Shown here in pieces: positions 7,859 through 14,678 of a stretch of 14,678 bases of DNA. The DNA is taken from NCBI GenBank assembly GCA_039700805.1, contig JBCAZE010000072.1, positions 1 to 14,678 of the forward strand. The letters are read 5' to 3'. Both the position numbers and the translations under genes were made by a program. Under the pieces are notes generated by a model. It searched no databases. It saw only the letters and a program-made list of their open reading frames with translations, and was not told the DNA's origin. Position 1 is the first letter of the stretch, and each line of letters starts with the position of its first letter. The stretch comes from CALBPI01 sp039700805. Lineage in GTDB: Bacteria; Pseudomonadota; Gammaproteobacteria; Steroidobacterales; Woeseiaceae.

Positions 7859-8779
7859 TCAGATTGACTCGCAGTACTGGAGACTGAACAACATGTCGTT
7901 GTCTGTCCATACTTTACGAACCGCAAATCCGTTCTCGGCGGCAAGATCGGCAAATGCCTCCGTCGAGTACTTGTAAGAACACTCTGTTAACAGATGTTCT
8001 CCGGTGGCCATCTCAAACGTCTCACCCGCAACCTCAAATGCTTGCGCTTCATTGCTAACCAGATGCATTTCGATTCTATGGAGTGTCGTGTTGTAAATCG
8101 CGCGATGGTGGAATCGACTGACATCGAAGTTGGCATCAAACTGACGGTTCAGGTGCGTCAGCATATTGAGGTTGAACGCTGCCGTGACGCCCGCGCGGTC
8201 GTTGTAGGCTGCCTCCAGAATAGCCGGGTCTTTTCGAAGGTCCACGCCGATCAGCAGCGCACCGCCATCTTTGGCCACGCTGCGCATGGTTCGCAACAAA
8301 GCGGCCGCATCGTCAGGCGCGAAATTGCCAATGGTTGAGCCGGGGAAAAAGACGACGTTTCTTTGCGGTATGCGCATTGGCTCTGGTAGCGCAAACGGCC
8401 GAGTGAAATCGGCGCCAACCGGCAAGATCTCAATGTTCGGATAATCCTGCTGCAACACTTTCGCTGCGTCATTCAGGAAGTCCGCCGAAATGTCGACGGG
8501 TACATAGACGTGGATTTGCGGCAATGCGTCTAGTAGCAGGCGCACTTTGAGGCTCGCGCCCGCACCAAACTCGATCAAAGAAACGCTGTCACCGATCTCT
8601 CTACCGATAGCCGGGAGAGACTCGCGAAGAATGCCGAGCTCGGTACGGGTTGGATAGTACTCTGGTTGCTCGGTGATGTTCTCGAACAACTGTGAGCCGT
8701 GCTCATCATAGAAATATTTCGGTGAAATCAGCTTCTGAGGTGCGCGCAGCCCCTCAAGCAGTGCCTGTTGTTCAGTCAT
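7859..8779 (-). CDS. egtD: L-histidine N(alpha)-methyltransferase EgtD
   Basis: SAM-dependent enzyme that trimethylates histidine to hercynine, the first step of ergothioneine synthesis. The 306 residues approach the usual 320. N-terminal substrate-binding sequence: SPKYFYDEHGSQLFENITEQPEYYPTRTE (pattern only; central residues YFYDEHGSQLFE). SAM site: LIEFGAGASLKVRLLLDAL. Also characteristic are FFPGSTIGNFAP and the C-terminal HLLTECSYKYS, whose E and S correspond to residues that bind substrate in characterised EgtD. It starts three bases after the egtB stop with no strong Shine-Dalgarno site, so it is probably translated by coupling from egtB. Convergent with yggX. Confidence 0.95.
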   Translation of the reverse strand: MTEQQALLEGLRAPQKLISPKYFYDEHGSQLFENITEQPEYYPTRTELGILRESLPAIGREIGDSVSLIEFGAGASLKVRLLLDALPQIHVYVPVDISADFLNDAAKVLQQDYPNIEILPVGADFTRPFALPEPMRIPQRNVVFFPGSTIGNFAPDDAAALLRTMRSVAKDGGALLIGVDLRKDPAILEAAYNDRAGVTAAFNLNMLTHLNRQFDANFDVSRFHHRAIYNTTLHRIEMHLVSNEAQAFEVAGETFEMATGEHLLTECSYKYSTEAFADLAAENGFAVRKVWTDNDMLFSLQYCESI

Positions 8780-8782
8780 TGA

Positions 8783-10036
8783 TTAACGATCTTTAGCGAG
8801 GCGCAAGCCGAGGCATTGCCATCGCGACTGGGGATAGAAAAAACTTCTATAGGTGGCGCGCAAATGGTCGGCGGCGCTTAGGCAGCTGCCACCACGCACT
8901 ACCATCTGGTTGCACATGAACTTCCCATTATATTCTCCGAGAGAACCATCGAGTGGCTTAAAACCCGGGTATGGGCCATAGCTGCTCGCTGTCCACTCCC
9001 AGGTATTCCCGAACCAAGAGGTATCGTTGCCGACCGGCTGCCAAACATCATCGTCAGCGAAATTACCGGTAACGGGTTGATTGGCAGCGACATGCTCCCA
9101 TTCGTGTTCGATGGGTAATCGTGCGCCGGCCCATCGGGCGAATGCATCCGCTTCATAGAAGCTGATGTAGGCGACCGGCGCATGCCAATCGATGTCGCGC
9201 ATCCCAGCCAACGTGAACTGTTGATCGCAATCGTCGCTCCAATAAAGCGGCGAACCCCAGTGTTGTTCATTGACGGTTGCCCAGCCATCCGAGAGCCAGA
9301 GCGACGGTGTGGTGTAGCCACCATCGTTGATGAAATCGCGGTATTCGCCGTTGGTGACAGGGCGATTCGCTATCGCGAAGTCATTGAGGAGGGTGTCATG
9401 GGCCGGTGTTTCATTGTCATAGCAAAAATCCGGCGTGTCCGGGTGCATCCCTGTCGAGATGATACCGCCATCGATCGATTGCCAGTCCATCGGCATTGCG
9501 GTGGCATTCGGTGCGACGACGAGATCGTCGCGCATAGCGGGACGGATCGGATTGACCGACAACACATGCTGGATGTCGGTTAGCAATAGTTCTTGGTGTT
9601 GTTGCTCATGCTGCAGCCCAAGTTCGATCCGAAATTGGATCGCATCGGATAAGTCGGTCTCGAGGAGCGTATGCATGGCGTCATCGACGTACTGCCGGTA
9701 GGCAATGACGGTCGCTAGCGTTGGTCGAGTGATTAGGCCGCGCTCTGGACGGGCATGCATGGCACCAACGCCGTTGTAATAGGAGTTAAAAAGAAAGGCG
9801 AATCGGTCGTCAAAAGGCCGGTAATGCGCTGCTGCTTCGGCGAGCACAAACGTCTCGAAGAACCACGTAACGTGGGCTAAGTGCCACTTCGTTGGACTGA
9901 CATCCGGCATGCTTTGCACGACGCAGTCTTCCGCTTCCAATGAAGCGATCAATCGCATCGTGGTCGCGCGTACGCGTTGATATCGGGCGATGGGAGCGTC
10001 GAGCCGTTCCGCGACGGACTCGGTTGCGCAAGTCAT
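8783..10036 (-). CDS. egtB: Ergothioneine biosynthesis sulfoxide synthase EgtB
   Basis: Non-heme iron enzyme that joins hercynine to a cysteine-type thiol with O2 to give the sulfoxide intermediate. The 417 residues have a DinB-like domain (about 15-160) and a formylglycine-generating-enzyme/FGE-sulfatase domain (about 185-415). The likely three-His iron site is H52 (in KWHLAHVTWFFE) with H143 and H147 (GLQHEQQHQEL). The FGE part shows NRPVTNGEY, PVAYISFYEADAFARWAGARLP and the closing VVRGGSC with YRSFFYPQSRWQCLGLRL. AGGA sits 8 bases before ATG 10036. It precedes egtD in the same direction and follows tetR by 61 bases. No egtA, egtC or egtE is in the window; the final C-S lyase must be elsewhere. 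Confidence 0.95.
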   Translation of the reverse strand: MTCATESVAERLDAPIARYQRVRATTMRLIASLEAEDCVVQSMPDVSPTKWHLAHVTWFFETFVLAEAAAHYRPFDDRFAFLFNSYYNGVGAMHARPERGLITRPTLATVIAYRQYVDDAMHTLLETDLSDAIQFRIELGLQHEQQHQELLLTDIQHVLSVNPIRPAMRDDLVVAPNATAMPMDWQSIDGGIISTGMHPDTPDFCYDNETPAHDTLLNDFAIANRPVTNGEYRDFINDGGYTTPSLWLSDGWATVNEQHWGSPLYWSDDCDQQFTLAGMRDIDWHAPVAYISFYEADAFARWAGARLPIEHEWEHVAANQPVTGNFADDDVWQPVGNDTSWFGNTWEWTASSYGPYPGFKPLDGSLGEYNGKFMCNQMVVRGGSCLSAADHLRATYRSFFYPQSRWQCLGLRLAKDR

Positions 10037-10065
10037 GGTTGCGTCCTGCGGCGATTAGAGCAACA

Positions 10066-10094
10066 AGGGTAGACAGCCGCCCGATGGCTGTCAA
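10066..10094 (-). promoter_or_regulatory. Candidate sigma70 promoter for egtBD
   Basis: On the minus strand, TTGACA (10089-10094) is a perfect -35. A 17-base spacer separates it from TACCCT (10066-10071), which keeps the three most important -10 positions (T, A and final T). Start of transcription would be near 10059, leaving a leader of about 22 bases with AGGA before ATG 10036. It lies in the 61-base tetR-egtB gap. Confidence 0.5.
10072..10092. promoter_or_regulatory. Perfect palindrome, putative TetR-family operator
   Basis: GACAGCC-N7-GGCTGTC is a perfect 7-base inverted repeat with a 7-base centre. It fills the spacer of the candidate egtB promoter and covers four bases of its -35. This length, symmetry and placement suit a TetR-family dimer blocking RNA polymerase, and a TetR-type gene is directly upstream. 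The same bases would form a 7-bp RNA hairpin after the tetR stop codon, but no T-run follows, so a terminator is less likely. Confidence 0.5.
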
Positions 10095-10097
10095 AAC

Positions 10098-10739
10098 TCA
10101 GCTGGCGTAGCCCGCAACAAACAGCTGGCAAACCGACTCCAGATATTCATCAAGGTCGTCTAACGGCTTTCCAATGATCGACGGTTCATGCAGCACGGCC
10201 TGATGAATCATCCCGATGACTTGGCGGGCCATGTGTTGGGGGTCACCCGCCTTGAAGCGACCGACCTCGATTTGCACAGCCATCATCGAGGCGATCAACG
10301 CTTGGGCCTGATGTTGGCCATCGGTCGTTCGAAAGAAACTCATCAAATTCGGGTGTTTGTAGCGCTCGCTATGCGCCAGCAGTATCAGCTCGGGTATCTC
10401 GCTTTTGGTTAGCGCGCCAACGTAGATATCGACGCCCAAGCGCATTGCATCGAGTGCTGAGTGCATGGGCGGCCAGGAAGTCGGGACTTGCGCCGCGATT
10501 CGTGCCGATTCCCGATCCACCACCATACAAAATGCTGTTTCTTTGGTTGGGAAGTATTGGTGCAGCACATGGACGGACACATCAGCTGCCGCTGATACTT
10601 GGTCCCCCATCGTTGATGAGTAGCCTTGAGACAGGAATAGGCTGAGTGCAGCGTCGAGAATACGCTGCTCTACTGGGTCTTCAGCCACGCCATGTCCCGA
10701 CGCCCCCATACTTGGGTTTGTATCGGAGTCCAAAGACAT
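10098..10739 (-). CDS. TetR family transcriptional regulator
   Basis: A 213-residue one-component DNA-binding regulator. The N-terminal helix-turn-helix covers about residues 24-70: RILDAALSLFLSQGYSSTMG, then the recognition region VSVHVLHQYFPTKETAF, where the aromatic YFPTKE matches the family's YFxxKE pattern. The rest (about 75-213) is the variable ligand-binding and dimerisation domain, and the ligand cannot be predicted. ATG 10739 is preceded by only a weak GGGT; an in-frame ATG ten codons later is an alternative, with no better ribosome site. The downstream neighbours egtB and egtD, in the same direction, are the natural candidate targets. Confidence 0.9.
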   Translation of the reverse strand: MSLDSDTNPSMGASGHGVAEDPVEQRILDAALSLFLSQGYSSTMGDQVSAAADVSVHVLHQYFPTKETAFCMVVDRESARIAAQVPTSWPPMHSALDAMRLGVDIYVGALTKSEIPELILLAHSERYKHPNLMSFFRTTDGQHQAQALIASMMAVQIEVGRFKAGDPQHMARQVIGMIHQAVLHEPSIIGKPLDDLDEYLESVCQLFVAGYAS

Positions 10740-10801
10740 GACCCGAGCATGCCAAAGCGATACAGGGCCGCCTAGTGGATAAATTGCAACATTTTGTAAA
10801 T

Positions 10802-12073
10802 TTAGCCGTCTTTGCTACGCGCCTGCCGGATTTCACCCATATGTAGATAATGATGCGCATATTGAGAGCGCAGCCAAGCGGTTTCTTCGGCATTTTTTGA
10901 CAGGGCTAATGCGTGGTCGAGGGCATTCTGCGCATTTTGATACTGCCCAAACTGATAAAAAAGCGCAGATCGCGCCAGGTGATAGGGCAGATACTGATCA
11001 ATGTCACGGTGATCTTCCAATGACTTCAACAGGTCGAGACCGGTCTCCGGGCTACCGCTTTCTCCTAAAGCGACGGCGCGATTGATGCGGACCACCGTAT
11101 TGCCAGTTTGTTGCTCAAGGATGTCATAGAGAGAGGCAATTTGTGCCCAGTCGGTCTCTGCGGCTTGTGATGCTGTGGTGTGCAATGCGGCGATTGCCGC
11201 CTGTGTCTGATAAGGCCCTGGCTTGAACTTGCCAATGACATGATCAAGCAGTGCCTTGCCCTCTCGGATCAACGGTGACAACCAGCGATCGCGATCCTGC
11301 TCTGGCAATGCGATCAGTTTGCCGGTTGACGACATCCGTGCTGGATGTCTTGCGTGGTTTAGCAGCATCAGTGACAGCAAAGCGGCCACTTCGCCGTGGC
11401 TCGGAAACAAGCCGTGTAACAAGCGACCGAGCCAAATCGCCTCGTTGCACAGACGAACGTCAAGATAGTGTTCTGGGCGAGCGCTATAACCTTGGTTAAA
11501 AATGAAATACACCGTTGCAAGCACGGCATCGAGGCGCTCGTCGAGTTCGTTGTCAGGCGGGATCTCGAAAGGGATGCCCGCTTGGCGAATCTTTCGTCTG
11601 GCCCGATCGAGTCGCTGCTCCATCGTCCGGCGTTGCGTTAAGAACGCATCAGCGATGGCATCCGTCGAGAGTCCTGCGATGACTTTGAGTGTCAGCGCCA
11701 CTTGCGCAGTTTCGCTAAGGGCCGGGTGACAACAGACGAAAATCAGACGCAAGAGGTCATCGTCCAAGATGCTGGCAGCGGTTTCCTCGTCGTCCGTGCT
11801 GGCGGGCGCATCGACGAGCGCTTCCGGTTTTTGTCGCTTGGCGAAATCCATCAACAGCCGCCGGCCGGTGACAATCAGCCAACCGGTGGGGTTGTCCGGC
11901 ACACCGTCTTCCGGCCAGTGAGCCAGCGCGCGTACAGCCGCGTCTTGAAACGCATCCTCTGCGTTTTCGAGACTGCCGCAAAATCGTCGCAGTGACGCGA
12001 TCACACGCGGTCGAGCGCTTTTGAGTGCGGCATCGATCTCGTTGGGTGTGGTCTCTGGGTCGAGAAGGCTCAT
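10802..12073 (-). CDS. ECF42-type RNA polymerase sigma factor with C-terminal TPR-like extension
   Basis: A 423-residue sigma factor. Region 2 lies at about 10-80 (ENAEDAFQDAAVRAL, PTGWLIVTGRRLLMDFAKR) and region 4 at about 105-165 (LALTLKVIAGLSTDAIADAFL-type sequence, RRTMEQRLDRARRKI). Next comes the hallmark LDERLDAVLATVYFIFNQGYSA, then about 200 residues of helical repeats, as in ECF42 (DUF6596/TPR-like). ECF42 proteins lack a classical anti-sigma factor; the C-terminal extension is thought to control activity, and the genes sit beside DGPF proteins, as here. I prefer ATG 12073, with GGAAG just upstream, over TTG 12109, which would lie in the intercistronic hairpin. It ends 62 bases before tetR, in the same direction. 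Confidence 0.92.
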   Translation of the reverse strand: MSLLDPETTPNEIDAALKSARPRVIASLRRFCGSLENAEDAFQDAAVRALAHWPEDGVPDNPTGWLIVTGRRLLMDFAKRQKPEALVDAPASTDDEETAASILDDDLLRLIFVCCHPALSETAQVALTLKVIAGLSTDAIADAFLTQRRTMEQRLDRARRKIRQAGIPFEIPPDNELDERLDAVLATVYFIFNQGYSARPEHYLDVRLCNEAIWLGRLLHGLFPSHGEVAALLSLMLLNHARHPARMSSTGKLIALPEQDRDRWLSPLIREGKALLDHVIGKFKPGPYQTQAAIAALHTTASQAAETDWAQIASLYDILEQQTGNTVVRINRAVALGESGSPETGLDLLKSLEDHRDIDQYLPYHLARSALFYQFGQYQNAQNALDHALALSKNAEETAWLRSQYAHHYLHMGEIRQARSKDG

Positions 12074-12101
12074 GTTACTTCCGGGATCTCTTGGAGACGT
12101 C

Positions 12102-12130
12102 GCCGGCAACCGATGAAACCGGTTACCGGC
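12102..12130 (-). other. Intercistronic RNA hairpin between DGPF gene and ECF42 gene
   Basis: GCCGGCAACC (12102-12111) and GGTTACCGGC (12121-12130) flank a 9-base loop. In the minus-strand RNA they pair over all ten positions, one as a G-U wobble. No T-run follows, so it does not look like a simple terminator. It could protect or process the message, or limit sigma synthesis relative to the DGPF protein. Confidence 0.6.
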
Positions 12131-12150
12131 GAGTCACTTCGATGCCTTGG

Positions 12151-12498
12151 CTACATCTCAAACACAGGTCTGATTTCGACAGAACCCATGCCGTCATACT
12201 GCAGCATTTTGGCGTAGGCGATGACCTGATCGAGGTCGTCACAGTCGAGGAGGTAGTATCCACCTAATTGCTCTTTCGTTTCGGCAAACGGACCATCGCT
12301 GATGGTGATCTTGCCAGCACGTTGACGAACTGTGGTTGCCGCCGGTGTGTCGACCAGTCGGTTGCCCCCGACGTAGGTACCATCGGCGGTCGCTTTTTCA
12401 ACGACGTTTTGATGGAGTCCGATGACGCCCATTTGCTCTTCTTCGGACATCGCTGCCCAGCGTGCCTCGGCATCGTAAATCAACATAACGTAATGCAC
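12151..12498 (-). CDS. YCII-related (DGPF domain) protein
   Basis: A 115-residue protein of the YCII-related/DGPF family, with the signature DGPFAETKEQLGGYYLLD and the opening MLIYDAEARW. These small dimeric alpha-beta barrel proteins resemble YciI; no reaction is established for the DGPF branch. They are the usual genomic partners and regulon members of ECF42 sigma factors. Start is GTG 12498, chosen because AGGAG lies 7 bases upstream; ATG at codon 5 would leave a poorer spacing. It is the first gene of a minus-strand run and precedes the ECF42 gene by 77 bases. Confidence 0.92.
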   Translation of the reverse strand: MHYVMLIYDAEARWAAMSEEEQMGVIGLHQNVVEKATADGTYVGGNRLVDTPAATTVRQRAGKITISDGPFAETKEQLGGYYLLDCDDLDQVIAYAKMLQYDGMGSVEIRPVFEM

Positions 12499-12533
12499 TT
12501 GCTTCTCCTGTTTCGTTGGTTGACATGATAAAT

Positions 12534-12560
12534 GACGAACCAGCGCCTGTGATTACGACA
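12534..12560 (-). promoter_or_regulatory. Candidate ECF42-dependent promoter
   Basis: On the minus strand, TGTCGT (12555-12560) is followed after 17 bases by CGTC (12534-12537). From memory, the published ECF42 motif in Streptomyces is TGTCGA at -35 with CGA/TC at -10, so this is one base from that -35 with a matching -10. The leader to GTG 12498 would be about 28 bases. This supports autoregulation of the DGPF-ECF42 pair. Confidence 0.55.
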
Positions 12561-12569
12561 CCCAAATCG

Positions 12570-12586
12570 AAAAAAATGTAAAAAAA
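12570..12586. promoter_or_regulatory. Two phased A7 tracts (bent DNA or UP-like element)
   Basis: Runs of seven A at 12570-12576 and 12580-12586 have centres 10 bases apart, one helical turn. On the minus strand they are T-runs starting 9 bases upstream of the candidate ECF42 -35. They could bend DNA or act as an UP element for the divergent genes. Confidence 0.35.
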
Positions 12587-12682
12587 GTAAGGTTTGCGTC
12601 CGTTCTGACGCTAAGCGACTCAACGAAAAGCGTTTTTCGAAGTTATGTTGTTGGATCCAGAAATCGGAAATCGGGGGGCGAA

Positions 12683-14422
12683 ATGCTCGCGCGCCGGCTG
12701 ACCACACTATTTGTTGGGGTGAGTCTGGCTGGGCTGTGCATGGTGTGGTCTGTGATCCGCTACGAGCAGGCGGACCACACAGAGCTGCTGGCATCCGTCT
12801 CGTTGCCGATGGGGTCCTTGGCTGTCGTTTGCCTCTTGCTGTTTTGGCGCTCGCTACCTAGAGATAAGCGGCTCTTTCTGGACGCTAATCGGCTGAACAA
12901 CTACTTTGAGGATCAAGCGCTGTTCTTGGCCTCGGTCATCGACAGTCTGCCCGCCATGGTGATCGTGAAAGATGCCAGTACGTTCAATGTTGTGACAATG
13001 AACCGGGCGGCTGAGGTGTTCTTCGGAACGACCGCTGAAGCGATCCGCGGTCACGGTAGTGAGAGACTCTACGAAGAATCGGCTTCGGCGCTCGTACGCG
13101 AGTACGACCTGAAGGCATTGGCGATGCACGCACCCTTGGATATCGGTGTGGCTGTGTTGACAAGCCACCTTGGAGAACAGCGCACATTTCACACCAGCAA
13201 GATCGCGATCCGCAATGCGGATGGCGTTGCCCGCTATATTCTTAGTATCTCGGCAGACGTCACGAATGAGCACCGGATGCGTGAAGCCCTGGCCGATAGC
13301 GAGGACCGCTATTCGGCGATCGTTGACTCCGCGGTTCTCGGTATCTTAACTGTTGATCATGAGGGCACAATTGTCCTCGCGAACCCCGCTGCGGAACGGA
13401 TCCTTCGAGCGTCCGAAGACGGCATGGTGGGCAAAAGCTACCTCGAGATCTTGCAAGAGGAAGAGCGGCCAGAATCCATGGAGCGGCTGAAACAAATGCG
13501 AAGGCTTTCTGCGAGCGAGCAGCCGACCACTCAGCGAGAGTTCATCGGACAGCGACAAGATGGTGAGCGGTTTCCTTGTTGGCGCTCGATTGCGCGTGTC
13601 GATGTTGGTGATGAATTTCGTCTCGCAATTATCTTCAGCGATCAGAGCGACGAGTTCGAGGCGAGGAACGCGTTGATCGAGGCCCGCGAACAAGCGGAAG
13701 CGGCCAACCATGCGAAGTCTGAGTTTCTGGCGACCATGTCGCACGAGTTGCGCACACCGCTGAATGCCATTATCGGCTTCGGTGAATTGCTTGCTGACGA
13801 TGCTAAGGAACTGCAGGACGAGAGCATTCAAATGTATGTGTCGCACATACAGGAAGGCGGCCAGCATTTACTGTCGTTGATCAACGATGTCTTGGATCTT
13901 GCAAAGATCGAGTCCGGCAAATCTGAGGTGGAACTGAAGCCCACCGATGTTGTGCTCCTAGCGAAATCAACCGTAAACACGCTGCAGGGAATCGTGCGGC
14001 AAAATGGCAACCGGCTAGAGCTCGAGCTCGGCGAGCTTCCGGACCGGATCGACACCGACCCTGTCCGTTTGCAGCAGATTATGACCAACCTTCTGGGGAA
14101 TGCGGCCAAGTTCACCGAGGACGGCATCGTGAAGCTGTCGTTGGATCAAGTGGCGGATAAGCTCCGAATTCGCGTCAGCGACACGGGCGTCGGTATAGCG
14201 GAGGACAAATTGGCGCACGTTTTGACGGCATTCGGCCAAGCTGACGCCTCAACCACGCGAAAATACGGTGGTACAGGCCTCGGATTGACGATTACGCTGC
14301 GAAACTGTGAATTGTTGGGCGGCGACCTCACGGTCGAGAGTGAGCTTGGCAGGGGGTCGGTATTCACAGCCAGTGTCGACCTGATCCCGTCCATCAGCGA
14401 GACGGATACCGCCGCCGCGTGA
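12683..14422 (+). CDS. Membrane PAS-PAS sensor histidine kinase
   Basis: A 579-residue histidine kinase without a receiver domain. Two hydrophobic spans (about 8-26 and 36-57) form an N-terminal hairpin with only a short loop between them, so sensing is probably in the membrane or cytoplasm. Two PAS domains follow, at about 80-205 (FLASVIDSLPAMVIVKDAS to ILSISADVTNEHRM) and 207-327 (RYSAIVDSAVLGILTVD to LAIIFSDQSDEFEAR). A short coiled coil (ALIEAREQAEAANHAK) leads to HisKA with phospho-acceptor H354 (MSHELRTPLNAIIGF). The ATPase domain (about 455-570) has the N-box TNLLGNAAKFT, G1 DTGVGIAEDKL and G2 YGGTGLGLTIT. GGGGGG lies just before ATG 12683. No response-regulator gene is adjacent, so the partner is unknown. 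It is divergent from the DGPF-ECF42 genes. Confidence 0.93.
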   Translation: MLARRLTTLFVGVSLAGLCMVWSVIRYEQADHTELLASVSLPMGSLAVVCLLLFWRSLPRDKRLFLDANRLNNYFEDQALFLASVIDSLPAMVIVKDASTFNVVTMNRAAEVFFGTTAEAIRGHGSERLYEESASALVREYDLKALAMHAPLDIGVAVLTSHLGEQRTFHTSKIAIRNADGVARYILSISADVTNEHRMREALADSEDRYSAIVDSAVLGILTVDHEGTIVLANPAAERILRASEDGMVGKSYLEILQEEERPESMERLKQMRRLSASEQPTTQREFIGQRQDGERFPCWRSIARVDVGDEFRLAIIFSDQSDEFEARNALIEAREQAEAANHAKSEFLATMSHELRTPLNAIIGFGELLADDAKELQDESIQMYVSHIQEGGQHLLSLINDVLDLAKIESGKSEVELKPTDVVLLAKSTVNTLQGIVRQNGNRLELELGELPDRIDTDPVRLQQIMTNLLGNAAKFTEDGIVKLSLDQVADKLRIRVSDTGVGIAEDKLAHVLTAFGQADASTTRKYGGTGLGLTITLRNCELLGGDLTVESELGRGSVFTASVDLIPSISETDTAAA

Positions 14423-14440
14423 TCAGAACGCACACACCTA

Positions 14441-14469
14441 TTGACTATCGGGCGTATCACGGTTGTAAT
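14441..14469 (+). promoter_or_regulatory. Strong sigma70 promoter of the tRNA-Phe transcript
   Basis: TTGACT (14441-14446), a 17-base spacer and TGTAAT (14464-14469) each match consensus at 5 of 6 positions. The following bases (ACGCCGC) form a GC-rich discriminator, typical of stringently controlled stable-RNA promoters. Transcription would start near 14476, about 88 bases before the tRNA. Confidence 0.75.
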
Positions 14470-14487
14470 ACGCCGCTCGCTACGTGC

Positions 14488-14550
14488 GGCCAGGTAGCGG
14501 CGCTGCGAAGCAGCAAGGTAGGCAAGGACTGAAAATCCCGCGCGTCCTTG
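14488..14550 (+). pseudogene. Decayed tRNA-Phe-like copy in the leader of tRNA-Phe
   Basis: Blocks of the downstream tRNA recur here in order: GGCCAGGTAGC (14488-14498, identical to the tRNA 5' end), AGCAGC (14509-14514) and GGACTGAAAATCC (14526-14538, the anticodon arm with GAA). GCG and GTC then follow as in the tRNA. Compared with the gene it has about 11 extra bases before the anticodon arm, a rewritten D-arm and no matching T-arm or 3' acceptor, so it cannot be a functional tRNA. It also forms its own hairpins, GCTGC-gaa-GCAGC and CAAGGAC with GTCCTTG (14523-14529 / 14544-14550). Confidence 0.55.
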
Positions 14551-14564
14551 GCAACTAACAATTT

Positions 14565-14640
<76 letters not shown>

Positions 14641-14648
14641 TATCTAAG

Positions 14649-14673
14649 AAAGGACCTTAACCGGTCCTTTTTT
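14649..14673 (+). terminator. Rho-independent terminator after tRNA-Phe
   Basis: AAAGGACC (14649-14656), a 6-base loop and GGTCCTTT (14663-14670) form an 8-bp stem that runs into a six-T tract (14668-14673). It begins 9 bases after the tRNA CCA end, so the transcript appears to contain only this tRNA and its leader. Confidence 0.9.
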
Positions 14674-14678
14674 CGTTT

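Noticed and set aside
10780..10804. AT-rich inverted repeat TAAATT-N13-AATTTA between ECF42 and tetR genes
   Set aside because: Only six A/T pairs, overlapping the ECF42 stop codon; too weak for a terminator and unlike the proposed operator. A role in tetR control cannot be excluded but is unsupported.
13346..13867. 173-codon open frame antisense to the histidine kinase
   Set aside because: Shadow of the PAS2/HisKA coding region; no motif or ribosome site.

Overview
The window looks like chromosomal DNA of a free-living Gammaproteobacterium. It has moderately high GC, an asmA-mutY-yggX gene order, a proteobacterial GGDEF/EAL protein, a class II-looking tRNA-Phe(GAA) with encoded CCA, and paired egtB/egtD genes. 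I see no insertion sequence, integrase, phage gene or CRISPR array. The genus cannot be read from this sequence.

Layout. (1) Bases 1-1598, minus strand: the first 532 codons of a receiver-like/PAS/GGDEF/EAL cyclic-di-GMP protein that runs off the left edge. (2) 1752-3743, plus: a translationally coupled three-gene stress module, namely an ECF sigma factor, a one-TM anti-sigma factor and an exported DUF4097-type beta-repeat protein. (3) 3793-7827, plus: a tightly packed set of asmA-like gene, exported SRPBCC protein, mutY and yggX, with junctions of +2, -4 and -4 bases. (4) 12498-7859, minus: a DGPF/YCII-related protein and an ECF42-type sigma factor with a TPR-like C-terminal extension, then a TetR-type regulator, then egtB and egtD for ergothioneine synthesis. 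(5) 12683-14422, plus: a membrane PAS-PAS histidine kinase without a receiver. (6) 14441-14673: a strong promoter, a decayed tRNA-Phe-like copy, an intact tRNA-Phe and an intrinsic terminator.

How the parts fit. Much of the window concerns envelope and oxidative stress. The ECF/anti-sigma/DUF4097 unit looks like an envelope sensor. AsmA belongs to an envelope lipid-homeostasis family. MutY removes A opposite 8-oxoG, YggX protects iron-sulfur proteins, and EgtB/EgtD make the thiol antioxidant ergothioneine. The clearest regulatory reading is between tetR and egtB. A sigma70-type promoter (TTGACA-N17-TACCCT) there holds a perfect 7-7-7 palindrome across its -35 and spacer, which is what a TetR-family operator would look like. 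Upstream of the DGPF gene, a TGTCGT-N17-CGTC element resembles the promoter described for ECF42 sigma factors, so that pair may be self-activating.

Most novel to my eye: the putative TetR operator controlling ergothioneine genes; the ECF42-DGPF pair upstream of them with an intercistronic 10-bp hairpin; and the tRNA-Phe relic carried in the 5' leader of the live tRNA-Phe. None is proven by sequence alone. I did not find a clearly unprecedented multi-gene system.
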